Positions 17,053 to 24,891 of a DNA stretch of 64,000 nt are shown piece by piece; the first letter of the stretch is position 1; every line of letters starts with the position of its first letter. The DNA comes from Prevotella sp. UBA2725. GTDB lineage: Bacteria; Bacteroidota; Bacteroidia; Bacteroidales; Bacteroidaceae. Position numbers and translations under genes: made by a program. The notes beneath the pieces were generated by a model, which searched no databases, was not told where the DNA came from, and saw nothing but the letters and a program-made list of their open reading frames with translations. The DNA is taken from assembly GCA_002353825.1 (NCBI GenBank), contig DEKJ01000021.1, forward strand, positions 3,068 to 67,067, given 5' to 3'.

Positions 17053-17739
17053 ATGCAAAACCTTACTATTACCGACTGGGCGGAGGAAGACCGCCCGCGT
17101 GAGCGATTGGAGCGGCTCGGTGCCGAGGCGCTCTCCAATGCCGAACTCTTGGCTATCCTCATTGGCTCCGGTACCCCAAAGATGAGTGCGGTAGAACTGA
17201 TGAAGGTCGTGCTTGCTGCCTGCCACAATAATCTCAACACCCTTGGAAAGATGTCGATAAAAGACTTAGAGAACTTCAAGGGCATCGGCCCGGCAAAGGC
17301 TATCACGATCCTTGCAGCATGTGAGCTCGGTAAGCGACGCGCCCGTGAGAAAGCAGAAATACGCGAAGACCTCGGTTCGGCAACAGCTGTCTACAACTAC
17401 ATGCATCCGCGCATGCAGGATCTCGATGTGGAGGAGTTTCATATCCTCTTGATGAATCAGAACTTCAAACTTATCAAGGAAGAATGTATCAGTCATGGAG
17501 GCATCACGGAGACAGCCGTCGACATCCGCATCATTATGAAAGAAGCCATCCTGAACAATGCCACGGTCATGGCAGTATGCCACAATCATCCGAGCGGCAA
17601 CACCCGTCCTTCACGCGAGGATGACCGGCTCACGGACCGCATCCGGAAGGCGTGCGAGATCATGCGTGTCTATTTCCTCGACCACGTCATCGTCACCGAC
17701 GGAGCCTATTACAGTTACCGTGAGCAAGGAAGATTATAA
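17053..17739 (+). CDS. radC: RadC-family JAB/MPN domain protein
   Basis: The protein has 228 residues. The N-terminal part has a helix-hairpin-helix stretch (LENFKGIGPAKAITILAACELGKR) and the C-terminal half a JAMM metal site, H177-N-H179 ... D190 in HNHPSGNTRPSREDD. The family was first linked to DNA repair, but that role is doubtful; some members look like DNA-processing proteins on mobile elements. This copy is chromosomal and in housekeeping surroundings. It ends 31 bp before a bidirectional terminator shared with mdh. Confidence 0.93.
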   Translation: MQNLTITDWAEEDRPRERLERLGAEALSNAELLAILIGSGTPKMSAVELMKVVLAACHNNLNTLGKMSIKDLENFKGIGPAKAITILAACELGKRRAREKAEIREDLGSATAVYNYMHPRMQDLDVEEFHILLMNQNFKLIKEECISHGGITETAVDIRIIMKEAILNNATVMAVCHNHPSGNTRPSREDDRLTDRIRKACEIMRVYFLDHVIVTDGAYYSYREQGRL

Positions 17740-17770
17740 ACCGTTCAGAATTCACAAAAGAAACAACGAA

Positions 17771-17805
17771 AAAAGGTGTACCGCCCAGATGGCGATACAC
17801 CTTTT
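17771..17805. terminator. Bidirectional terminator between radC and mdh
   Basis: AAAAGGTGTA-CCGCC / GGCGA-TACACCTTTT, a near-perfect stem with a 5-base loop (CAGAT), A run on one side and T run on the other. Confidence 0.88.
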
Positions 17806-17830
17806 ATAATTATAGTGTGTAATTGGTGAC

Positions 17831-18865
17831 TTACAGGTTCTTGTTGTCCTCACCCCACTTCTCGATAGGAGGAACGATGCCGAGGTCGATGACCTCCTGG
17901 CGCATGTCGCAGAGGTGCTTGTAGCTCTTCTGCAGATCGTCCATCTCTTCCTTCGTACCTGTAGGAACAGTGTAGTGAACACCCGTCTTGTCGATAGTAG
18001 TAGGCAGAGCCATCATCACGTCCTTGATGCCGAGCTCAGGGATGTTAGCATAGCAGCCAGCAGGCAGAGTGAAGGGCTCGCCACCCATAGCAGCCTCGAT
18101 CATCTTCACAGCGTTGTAGGCAGGGCTCTGGAAAGAGCTGCGGCCACGAAGCTTGATGATACGGCTACCACCCTGTGTGGTGATCTGCTTGATCTCTTCC
18201 CAACGCTCCTTGCTGAGGCCCATCTCAGACAGCGGCTTGCCGTCAATCTTCACCTGAGAAGCGAAGACAGCCATCTGCTCACCGTGACCACCATAAGTGT
18301 GTGCACCGGTCACCTTGTCCTGCTGAACGCCGAACTCGTGAGCCAGAGCCTGCTGCAGACGAGTAGAGTCGAGGGCAGCGAGAGATGTCAGCTGGCTGGG
18401 TTTCAGACCGCTGTGGATGAGGGCTGTCAGAGCCGTCACGTCAGCAGGGTTGAAGATCACAACCACGTGCTCTACATCGGGGCAATATTTCTTGATGTTC
18501 TCACCGAAGTCAGCTGCGATCTTGCAGTTGCCCTTCAGCAGATCCTCACGTGTCATGCCAGCCTTACGGGGAGCACCACCTGAAGAGATGATATATTTAG
18601 CACCTGTGAAGGCCTTCTTGGCAGCCTCTGCCACCTTCTCAGGATTGTTCATGTCCTCTACTGCGGGAGCGTAGTAAGAAAGCTTAGCGCCAGGAACAGC
18701 GCACTGCTCCATCTCATCGAAGACACCATGAACACCCGGCTCATAGATATCATAGAGGCAGATGTTTGGAGTAAGACCGAGCATCAATGCGCTCTGAACC
18801 AGGTTAGAACCAATCATACCGCCTGCGCCGACGATAAGGAGCTTGTCATTAGTTAAATACTTCAT
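17831..18865 (-). CDS. mdh: Malate dehydrogenase (NAD-dependent)
   Basis: The protein has 344 residues, longer than the roughly 310 of classical bacterial MDH but similar to a Bacteroidales form. The Rossmann loop is GAGGMIGSN (13-21). Substrate arginines lie in GGAPRKAGMTRED (R100, R106) and LDSTRL (R169), and the catalytic pair is D166 with H194 in YGGHGE. It interconverts malate and oxaloacetate, in this group mostly the reductive branch leading to succinate. The gene stands alone, with a -7 element TACCTTTGC at 18911-18919. The enzyme class is certain; malate versus lactate preference is assigned from the arginine in the active-site loop. Confidence 0.92.
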   Translation of the reverse strand: MKYLTNDKLLIVGAGGMIGSNLVQSALMLGLTPNICLYDIYEPGVHGVFDEMEQCAVPGAKLSYYAPAVEDMNNPEKVAEAAKKAFTGAKYIISSGGAPRKAGMTREDLLKGNCKIAADFGENIKKYCPDVEHVVVIFNPADVTALTALIHSGLKPSQLTSLAALDSTRLQQALAHEFGVQQDKVTGAHTYGGHGEQMAVFASQVKIDGKPLSEMGLSKERWEEIKQITTQGGSRIIKLRGRSSFQSPAYNAVKMIEAAMGGEPFTLPAGCYANIPELGIKDVMMALPTTIDKTGVHYTVPTGTKEEMDDLQKSYKHLCDMRQEVIDLGIVPPIEKWGEDNKNL

Positions 18866-18910
18866 AACTTAGATTTGTATTTTAGTAAGTTTACTTTCTT
18901 TTTTCCGCTT

Positions 18911-18919
18911 GCAAAGGTA
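18911..18919 (-). promoter_or_regulatory. -7 element of mdh
   Basis: TACCTTTGC on the minus strand, 45 bp before the mdh start. No TTTG is seen at the -33 place. Confidence 0.6.
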
Positions 18920-19013
18920 AAGAAAATAAGGTAGAAAAGATAGCTTATTTTCGTTTTGAAATGTTGTTTAATATTAAAACCTTACGCTTTGCAAAGTGCA
19001 TTTGGCACTATCT

Positions 19014-19046
19014 TTTGCCGATATTGATACAATTTCCTATCTTTGC
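19014..19046 (+). promoter_or_regulatory. Promoter of the aminopeptidase P gene
   Basis: TTTG (19014-19017), 20 bp spacer, TATCTTTGC (19038-19046), 22 bp before the ATG. Confidence 0.78.
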
Positions 19047-19068
19047 GAAAAAGTAAACAAATTGGCCT

Positions 19069-20877
19069 ATGATAAACGATACTATTCTCTCCCGCCTTGC
19101 CGATCTGCGCGAGGTGATGCGCCGTGAAAAGCTCGACGCTTTCATATTTCCTTCTACCGATCCCCACCATTCGGAATACACGCCCGACCGCTGGAAAGGG
19201 CGTGAGTGGATCAGTGGGTTCAATGGCTCCGCAGGCACTGCCGTGGTGACGATGGAGGCCGCTGCCCTGTGGACCGACAGTCGTTACTTCCTCGCCGCAG
19301 AGGATCAGCTTACGGGTACCTCGTTCCAACTCATGAAGCTGAAGGTCAAAGGCACGCCGACGATCGCCGAGTGGCTCGGTGCACAGCTCAAGGACAAGAA
19401 CGCGCAGGTAGGTGTCGATGGCATGTGTAATAATGTGGCATCCGTCGAGTCGTTGATTCAAGACCTGCGCCGCGAGGGAGGCATCACGGTGCGGACCAAC
19501 TTTGACCCTTTGAAGGAGATCTGGAAAGACCGCCCCGCTATCCCCGCTGATAAAGTAAGAATTCAGCCGATGGAGTATGCCGGTGAGTCGGCTTCCTCGA
19601 AGATTGACCGCGTCAGAGCTGAACTTGCAAGGCTCCACGCCGATGGCATGTTGGTCTCGGCCCTCGACGACATTGCTTGGCTGCTGAACCTTCGAGGTAC
19701 CGATGTGCATTGCAATCCGGTGTTCGTGGCTTATGTGCTCATCAGTACGAGCGACGTGACACTCTATATCAACAATGCCAAGCTCACGCCTTATGTGGAG
19801 GCTTATCTCGCCCAGCAGCATGTGCGCGTAGCTCCTTATGAGAAAGTAGGGGAGGGCTTGCAGAAATATTTCGAATATAACATCCTTCTCGACCCCGTTG
19901 AGACCTCTTACACATTATATAATATAATAGCTTCGCACGATGGAAGAGCTTATGCGAAGGAGATCGTGCGCCACACCTCGCCTATCCCTGCCATGAAAGC
20001 CATCAAGAACGAGACGGAGATCGCCGGCTTCCGCAGTGCCATGCTCAAGGATGGCATCGCGCTTGTGAAGTTCCTCCGCTGGCTCAAACCCGCTGTGGAA
20101 GCCGGAGGACAGACGGAGATGAGCATCGACAAGGAACTCACCAGTCAGCGCGCCAAGCAGCCCCTCTTCCGGGACATCAGCTTCGACACCATTGCCGGAT
20201 ACAATGCTCATGGCGCCATCGTTCACTATGAGGCTACTCCGGAGACGGACATTCCGCTTGAGCCCCACGGCTTCCTGCTGCTCGACAGTGGCGCACAGTA
20301 TGTGGATGGCACGACGGATATCACGCGCACGATAGCCCTCGGACCCGTCACCGATGAGATGAAACGAGTCTACACGCTTGTGTTGAAAGGCCATATCCAA
20401 CTGGAACTCGCCAAGTTCCCCGATGGAGCCTCAGGCACGCAGATCGATGCCTTGGCGCGTGAGGCGATGTGGCGCGAAGGCTTGAACTATCTCCATGGCA
20501 CCGGTCATGGCGTTGGCTCTTACCTCAATGTACATGAGGGCCCTCACCAGATCCGTATGGAGTATATGCCAGCTCCGCTGCATGCCGGGATGACGGTCAC
20601 CGATGAGCCCGGCATCTATCTCGCCGGACAGTTCGGCGTGCGGCATGAGAACACACTGCTCATCCAGCCTTACATGCATACGGTCTTTGGCGACTTTCTG
20701 CAGATGGAGCCCCTCACGCTCTGTCCGTTCGATACGGCGCCTATTATTAAAGAGATGCTGCTTCCGGAGGAAGTCAAGTGGCTCAACGACTATCACCGCC
20801 ATGTCTACGAGACGCTCGCGCCGCATCTCGACGGGGAGGATAAAGCGTGGTTAGAGCAGGCAACAACCGCAATCTAA
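19069..20877 (+). CDS. Xaa-Pro aminopeptidase (M24B, three-domain type)
   Basis: The protein has 602 residues, the long form with two creatinase-like N-terminal domains before the pita-bread catalytic domain and a short C-terminal M24 extension. All five metal ligands are visible: D406 and D417 (LLDSGAQYVDGTTDITRT), H480 (GTGHGVG), E513 (DEPGIY) and E527 (RHENTL). It removes N-terminal residues before proline and is probably cytoplasmic, since no signal peptide is present. It is a single gene with its own promoter and is followed by the compound 22-bp array. The E. coli name pepP is avoided because the domain layout is that of eukaryotic-type APP1. Confidence 0.93.
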   Translation: MINDTILSRLADLREVMRREKLDAFIFPSTDPHHSEYTPDRWKGREWISGFNGSAGTAVVTMEAAALWTDSRYFLAAEDQLTGTSFQLMKLKVKGTPTIAEWLGAQLKDKNAQVGVDGMCNNVASVESLIQDLRREGGITVRTNFDPLKEIWKDRPAIPADKVRIQPMEYAGESASSKIDRVRAELARLHADGMLVSALDDIAWLLNLRGTDVHCNPVFVAYVLISTSDVTLYINNAKLTPYVEAYLAQQHVRVAPYEKVGEGLQKYFEYNILLDPVETSYTLYNIIASHDGRAYAKEIVRHTSPIPAMKAIKNETEIAGFRSAMLKDGIALVKFLRWLKPAVEAGGQTEMSIDKELTSQRAKQPLFRDISFDTIAGYNAHGAIVHYEATPETDIPLEPHGFLLLDSGAQYVDGTTDITRTIALGPVTDEMKRVYTLVLKGHIQLELAKFPDGASGTQIDALAREAMWREGLNYLHGTGHGVGSYLNVHEGPHQIRMEYMPAPLHAGMTVTDEPGIYLAGQFGVRHENTLLIQPYMHTVFGDFLQMEPLTLCPFDTAPIIKEMLLPEEVKWLNDYHRHVYETLAPHLDGEDKAWLEQATTAI

Positions 20878-20901
20878 TCCCCTTGGCGCTTTGTTGCGAT
20901 C

Positions 20902-21099
20902 GTTCGTCGAACGTCAGACAATTGTTCGTCGAACGACAAACAATCGTTCGTCGAACGACGAACAATCGTGCGGCGTTCGACAGACAATGTCGATCCTATT
21001 GAAATGGCACTGCGATTCAATCGTAATCGCAGTGTCATTTCAGCATAATCGCGTTGCGATAAAAGCGTAATCACCTCGCGATAAGGCAAGAATCGAAAG
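20902..21099. repeat. Compound 22-bp period array (type A then type B)
   Basis: Nine consecutive 22-bp units start at 20902 and step exactly by 22. The first four are type A (GTTCGTCGAACG... with the palindrome GTTCG-T-CGAAC). One transitional unit (20990) follows, then four type B units (21012, 21034, 21056, 21078) that share GCGAT near the start and AATCG near the middle. The array fills the 359-bp gap between the aminopeptidase and rpsU, up to about 27 bp before the rpsU promoter. Confidence 0.88.
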
Positions 21100-21125
21100 A
21101 TTTTTGCGCGAAAAACGCGTAAACG

Positions 21126-21158
21126 TTTGGTTATCTGAAAAATAACTCGTAATTTTGC
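21126..21158 (+). promoter_or_regulatory. Promoter of rpsU
   Basis: TTTG (21126-21129), 20 bp spacer, TAATTTTGC (21150-21158). The leader to the ATG at 21237 is about 70 bases. Confidence 0.78.
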
Positions 21159-21236
21159 ACCCGCTTATTGTGGAGGGGTCATTGTATCCTGTTCACAGAG
21201 CATATGTCTAATTAAAATTATATAAACCAAAACAAA

Positions 21237-21428
21237 ATGATTATTGTACCCGTAAAGGAAGGCGAGAACATCGAAAGAGCTCTCAAGAAGTTCAAGAGAA
21301 AGTTTGAAAAGACAGGTGTCATCAAGGAGCTCCGTGCCCGTCAGCAGTATGACAAGCCATCTGTCAAGAAGCGTCTCAAGATGGAGCATGCCGTTTACGT
21401 GCAGCACATGCGTGACGAGGAAGAGTAA
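21237..21428 (+). CDS. rpsU: 30S ribosomal protein S21
   Basis: This 63-residue very basic protein starts MIIVPVKEGENIERALKKFK and contains KFEKTGVIKELRARQQYDKPS, the S21 pattern. It acts in the small ribosomal subunit near the anti-Shine-Dalgarno region. In Bacteroidetes S21 is among the proteins thought to shield that region, in line with the weak use of Shine-Dalgarno sites seen across this window. It is followed by xerC with a separate promoter. Confidence 0.96.
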   Translation: MIIVPVKEGENIERALKKFKRKFEKTGVIKELRARQQYDKPSVKKRLKMEHAVYVQHMRDEEE

Positions 21429-21444
21429 AAAACTTCTTAAAAAA

Positions 21445-21477
21445 TTTGGTAGTTTCAAATAATTTCCATAAATTCGC
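21445..21477 (+). promoter_or_regulatory. Probable promoter of xerC-hpf
   Basis: TTTG (21445-21448), 20 bp spacer, TAAATTCGC (21469-21477), one base from consensus in the -7 element. Confidence 0.55.
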
Positions 21478-21524
21478 ATTATCAATCACCGAGAGACTGG
21501 TGAAAGCCTATTTATAGTCTAATA

Positions 21525-22415
21525 ATGTTGGATGAAATGGTCAATGAATTCTTGGATTACCTTCGATATGAGCGCCGGCGGTCGCCGGAGACGATTACAT
21601 CGTACTCGTGCTCTATCAGGGAGTTTGAGGATTTCTTCCACCAACTTGACAATGGGCTTGACTGGTCGACAGTCGATGAGGATGTCGTCCGTGACTGGAT
21701 GGAACACCTCGTTGACGGTGGTATGGAAGCATCGAGTGTCGGCACGCGCTTTGCGGCGCTGCGATCGCTCTTTAAGTTTGCACTGGCGCGGCATCTTGTC
21801 GAACGCGACCCCACCTATCGGTTGGAGCCGCCGAAGAAAGCTAAACGTCTGCCAACATTCTTGAAGGAGAGTGAGATGAACCGCCTGCTCGACGACCTGC
21901 CTTGGGGCACAAGCTTCAAGGATGTCAGAGACAAGGCTATCATCACGACATTCTATGAGACGGGGATCCGCTTGTCGGAGCTCACAGGTCTCAACGATGT
22001 GGACATTGATAGCGATTATCACCAGTTGAAAGTGACCGGTAAAGGGAACAAACAACGGGTGGTGCCATACGGTGAAGAGCTCGCACGGACATTGCGCGAC
22101 TACATGACCTGTAGAGACCGTGAAGTGATACGTCACTCAGACGCGGTGTTCGTCACGTCAAAAGGCAAGCGGATGACTTCGGAAGAGGTACGGACGCTGG
22201 TGAAGGATAAGCTTTCGCTCGTCAGTTCTCAGAAGAAGCTCTCTCCTCACGTGCTGAGGCATACCTTTGCCACGGCGATGCTCAACAATGGCGCAAGTAT
22301 CGAAAGTGTCAGGAGACTGCTGGGTCACGCCAGCGCGTCGACGACGGAGGTGTACACGCATACCACCTTCGAGCAGCTCCGCAGAGTATACAAGAACGCC
22401 CATCCAAGGGCATGA
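21525..22415 (+). CDS. xerC: Tyrosine recombinase XerC/XerD type
   Basis: The protein has 296 residues, the normal Xer length. The N-terminal SAM-like core-binding domain covers about 1-90. The catalytic residues are complete: R149 (TGIRLSEL), K173 (TGKGNKQR), H242 and R245 (HVLRH), H268 (LLGHAS) and nucleophile Y277 (TEVYTHT). It should resolve chromosome dimers at dif with a partner recombinase. The setting between rpsU and hpf/tuf is housekeeping, not an integron or phage. An ATG at 21537 is an alternative start. The stop overlaps a downstream ATG (22412), but the hpf start is further on. Confidence 0.9.
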   Translation: MLDEMVNEFLDYLRYERRRSPETITSYSCSIREFEDFFHQLDNGLDWSTVDEDVVRDWMEHLVDGGMEASSVGTRFAALRSLFKFALARHLVERDPTYRLEPPKKAKRLPTFLKESEMNRLLDDLPWGTSFKDVRDKAIITTFYETGIRLSELTGLNDVDIDSDYHQLKVTGKGNKQRVVPYGEELARTLRDYMTCRDREVIRHSDAVFVTSKGKRMTSEEVRTLVKDKLSLVSSQKKLSPHVLRHTFATAMLNNGASIESVRRLLGHASASTTEVYTHTTFEQLRRVYKNAHPRA

Positions 22416-22441
22416 GTTTAACCTTTAAAAATGGTAACACT

Positions 22442-22744
22442 ATGGAAGTTAACATTAAGTCGATCCATTTCGACGCTACCGAGAAGCTGCAGGCCTTCAT
22501 CGAGAAGAAGGTTGCTAAACTGGAAAAGTCATTCGAAGATATTAAGAAAGTAGAGGTGCAATTAAAGGTTGTCAAACCAGCTGCCGCTCTCAACAAGGAG
22601 ACGAGCGTGACGGTCACTGTGCCTAACGGCAATCCCATCTATGTCGCCAAGACGTGCGACACCTTCGAGGAGGGTATTGACCTGTGCGTGGACAGCTTGC
22701 GTGAACAACTGACGAAATTCAAGGAAAAATTACGCAATCATTGA
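22442..22744 (+). CDS. hpf: Ribosome hibernation-promoting factor (short HPF/RaiA family)
   Basis: The protein has 100 residues, starting MEVNIKSIHFDATEKLQAFI, with the beta-alpha-beta-beta-beta-alpha layout of HPF/YfiA and the helix KLEKSFEDIKKVEVQL. It binds the decoding site of idle ribosomes. It is the short form without the dimerising C-terminal domain. An in-frame ATG at 22412 overlaps the xerC stop, but it would add ten residues not found in the family core, so 22442 is used. It is co-transcribed with xerC. Confidence 0.9.
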   Translation: MEVNIKSIHFDATEKLQAFIEKKVAKLEKSFEDIKKVEVQLKVVKPAAALNKETSVTVTVPNGNPIYVAKTCDTFEEGIDLCVDSLREQLTKFKEKLRNH

Positions 22745-22762
22745 AAATTTCCTCAGAAAAGT

Positions 22763-22794
22763 TTTGGAGATTGAAAAATAAATAGTAACTTTGC
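22763..22794 (+). promoter_or_regulatory. Promoter of the tRNA-tuf cluster
   Basis: TTTG (22763-22766), 19 bp spacer, TAACTTTGC (22786-22794), about 50 bp before the first tRNA. Confidence 0.78.
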
Positions 22795-22847
22795 AGCCGT
22801 TTTACAACGAGTCAATCGGTTGATCTGTAAGACGGCTGCATTGGTAC

Positions 22848-22921
22848 GCCTCTTTAGCTCAGTTGGCCAGAGCACGTGATTTGTAATCTCGGGGTCGTTG
22901 GTTCGAATCCGACAAGAGGCT
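22848..22921 (+). tRNA. tRNA-Thr (TGT)
   Basis: Acceptor GCCTCTT/AAGAGGC, D-stem GCTC/GAGC, anticodon loop TTTGTAA with anticodon TGT, T-arm GGTTCGAATCC. There is one mismatch in the anticodon stem. CCA is not encoded. Confidence 0.95.
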
Positions 22922-22937
22922 CAAAAAGTGAAACAAC

Positions 22938-23020
22938 GGGTGGTTACCAGAGTGGCCAAATGGGGCAGACTGTAAATCTGCTGGCTCTTGCCTTCGGTGG
23001 TTCGAATCCATCACCACCCA
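22938..23020 (+). tRNA. tRNA-Tyr (GTA)
   Basis: Acceptor GGGTGGT/ACCACCC, anticodon GTA in CTGTAAA, and a long variable arm typical of tRNA-Tyr, T-arm GGTTCGAATCC. Length 83 bases. Confidence 0.95.
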
Positions 23021-23039
23021 CTTAGGTGAAAACCTAAAC

Positions 23040-23112
23040 GCGGAAATAGCTCAGTTGATAGAGCACTAGCCTTCCAAGCTGGGGGTCGCGGGTTTGAGCC
23101 CCGTTTTCCGCT
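23040..23112 (+). tRNA. tRNA-Gly (TCC)
   Basis: Acceptor GCGGAAA/TTTCCGC, D-stem GCTC/GAGC, anticodon loop CTTCCAA with TCC. Length 73 bases. Confidence 0.95.
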
Positions 23113-23121
23113 CTGATTAAT

Positions 23122-23193
<72 letters not shown>

Positions 23194-23274
23194 CTCTTTA
23201 GTTGCCGCTTCGGCGGCGCGGAGGAAAGCTAAATCAGTTATTGATTAATTAAACGACAAATAAACAGTTAAACT

Positions 23275-24483
23275 ATGGCAAAAGAGGTTTATGTGCGCAC
23301 CAAACCGCATGTTAACATTGGTACCATCGGTCACGTGGACCATGGTAAGACCACTCTGACCGCTGCCATCTCGAAGGTGCTTCACGAGCGCCTCGGCACC
23401 GGTGAGGAAGTGAAGTCCTTCGATCAGATTGATAACGCTCCTGAGGAGAAAGAGCGTGGTATCACCATCAACACCGCCCACATTGAGTATGAGACAGCTA
23501 AGCGTCACTACGCTCACGTGGACTGCCCGGGTCACGCCGACTATGTGAAGAACATGGTTACTGGTGCTGCTCAGATGGATGGTGCTATCCTCGTTGTTGC
23601 CGCTACCGACGGTCCTATGCCTCAGACTCGTGAGCACGTGCTGCTCGCCCGTCAGGTGAATGTGCCCCGTATGGTTGTGTTCTTGAACAAGTGCGATGAT
23701 CCTGAAGTCGATGAGGAGATGATTGACCTCGTTAAGATGGACGTTCAGGACCTGCTTACCTCTTACGGATACGAAGAGGATACTCCTATCATCTGTGGTT
23801 CTGCTCTCGGTGCACTGAACGGTGTGAAGAAGTGGGAAGACAAGATCATGGAGCTCATGGACGCTGTAGACACCTGGATTCAGGAGCCTGTTCGTGAGGT
23901 TGATAAGCCTTTCTTGATGCCTGTTGAGGATGTGTTCTCTATCACAGGTCGTGGTACTGTTGCTACAGGCCGTATCGAGACTGGTAAGTGTAAGATCGGC
24001 GACGAGGTTCAGCTGCTCGGTCTCGGTGAGGACAAGAAGTCTGTCATCACGGGCGTTGAGATGTTCCGTAAGACTCTCCCTGAGGGTGAGGCTGGTGATA
24101 ACGTTGGTCTGCTTCTCCGTGGTATCGATAAGGAAGAGGTTAAGCGTGGTATGGTTGTGGTGCACCCGGGTGTCATCACTCCGCACGATCACTTCAAGGC
24201 TTCTATCTACGTGCTGAAGAAGGAAGAGGGTGGCCGTCACACTCCGTTCGGCAACCGCTATCGTCCTCAGTTCTACCTCCGTACTATGGACTGCACCGGT
24301 GAGATCACTCTTCCGGAAGGCGTTGACATGGTGATGCCTGGTGATAACGTAGAGATCGAGGTTCGCCTGATCTACAAGGTTGCTCTGAATGAGGGTCTCC
24401 GTTTCGCTATCCGTGAGGGTGGTCGTACAGTAGGCTCTGGCCAGATCACAAAGATTCTTCCCGACGTAGCCGAGGAGGGATAA
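23275..24483 (+). CDS. tuf: Translation elongation factor Tu
   Basis: The protein has 402 residues. The GTPase motifs are all present: GHVDHGKT (19-26), DCPGH (83-87) and NKCD (138-141), followed by the two barrel domains ending GRTVGSGQITKIL. It brings aminoacyl-tRNA to the ribosome. It sits between four tRNA genes and tRNA-Trp-secE-nusG, the common tuf location in Bacteroidales. Codon use is strongly biased, as expected for very high expression, and creates a long open antisense frame that is not a gene. Confidence 0.98.
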   Translation: MAKEVYVRTKPHVNIGTIGHVDHGKTTLTAAISKVLHERLGTGEEVKSFDQIDNAPEEKERGITINTAHIEYETAKRHYAHVDCPGHADYVKNMVTGAAQMDGAILVVAATDGPMPQTREHVLLARQVNVPRMVVFLNKCDDPEVDEEMIDLVKMDVQDLLTSYGYEEDTPIICGSALGALNGVKKWEDKIMELMDAVDTWIQEPVREVDKPFLMPVEDVFSITGRGTVATGRIETGKCKIGDEVQLLGLGEDKKSVITGVEMFRKTLPEGEAGDNVGLLLRGIDKEEVKRGMVVVHPGVITPHDHFKASIYVLKKEEGGRHTPFGNRYRPQFYLRTMDCTGEITLPEGVDMVMPGDNVEIEVRLIYKVALNEGLRFAIREGGRTVGSGQITKILPDVAEEG

Positions 24484-24490
24484 CAATATA

Positions 24491-24567
24491 GTTAGGAGTT
24501 ATTAGATAGGGGTTAGGATTTTTCCTACTCTTGGGAGTGCTAAACTCCTAACTCCTATCTCCTAACT
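24491..24567. repeat. Imperfect inverted repeat of TTAGGAG words after tuf
   Basis: GTTAGGAG (24491-24498) and GGGGTTAGGA (24509-24518) face CTCCTAACTCCTATCTCCTAAC (split as 24545-24554 and 24555-24566). The arms are built from 7-bp TTAGGAG/CTCCTAA words. The repeat lies between the tuf stop and tRNA-Trp and may end or attenuate the tuf transcript. Confidence 0.65.
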
Positions 24568-24579
24568 CTTAATTTCTAT

Positions 24580-24652
24580 ACGGGTTTAGCTCAGTTGGTA
24601 GAGCACTGGTCTCCAAAACCAGGTGTCGGGAGTTCGAGCCTTCCAACCCGTG
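24580..24652 (+). tRNA. tRNA-Trp (CCA)
   Basis: Acceptor ACGGGTT/AACCCGT, D-stem GCTC/GAGC, anticodon loop CTCCAAA with CCA, T-arm GAGTTCGAGCC. It lies 15 bp before secE. Confidence 0.95.
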
Positions 24653-24667
24653 CTAATAAGAACAATA

Positions 24668-24877
24668 ATGAGTAAGATAGGCAATCTCTGTAAGAGATTT
24701 GGAAATTATTGCAAAGCTTGCTACGATGAGCTTGCACATAAAACAACATGGCCCACACGACAGGAACTCTCTCATAGCGCGGTGATAGTTTTAACAGCTT
24801 CCCTTGTCATCGCTGTTATCGTTTTTGTTATGGACTTGGTGTTCAAGAACCTTATGGGTGTCATCTACCCAGGATAA
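24668..24877 (+). CDS. secE: Preprotein translocase subunit SecE
   Basis: This 69-residue protein has the short amphipathic helix with the conserved TTWPTRQEL (27-34) and a single membrane span (about 38-58). It clamps SecY in the translocon. The start at 24668 follows tRNA-Trp by 15 bp; the frame remains open back into the tRNA, but that part is not coding. nusG follows 14 bp downstream. Confidence 0.95.
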   Translation: MSKIGNLCKRFGNYCKACYDELAHKTTWPTRQELSHSAVIVLTASLVIAVIVFVMDLVFKNLMGVIYPG

Positions 24878-24891
24878 TCCTTTAAAAGACA

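Noticed and set aside
17053..17739. radC as a sign of a mobile element
   Set aside because: Neighbours are housekeeping genes with their own promoters; no integrase, repeats or attachment site frame it.
20874..21089. A 71-codon open frame on the minus strand in the array after the aminopeptidase
   Set aside because: Translation of 22-bp repeat units only; the similar peptide after rpoC comes from shared DNA repeats.
22412..22441. hpf start overlapping the xerC stop
   Set aside because: It adds ten residues before the conserved start MEVNIKSIHFDATEK; translational coupling is possible, but the family start is at 22442.
23245..24486. A 413-codon open frame on the minus strand over tuf
   Set aside because: It is the antisense shadow of EF-Tu caused by strong codon bias; its translation is rich in Leu/Thr/His without any domain, and EF-Tu on the plus strand is certain.
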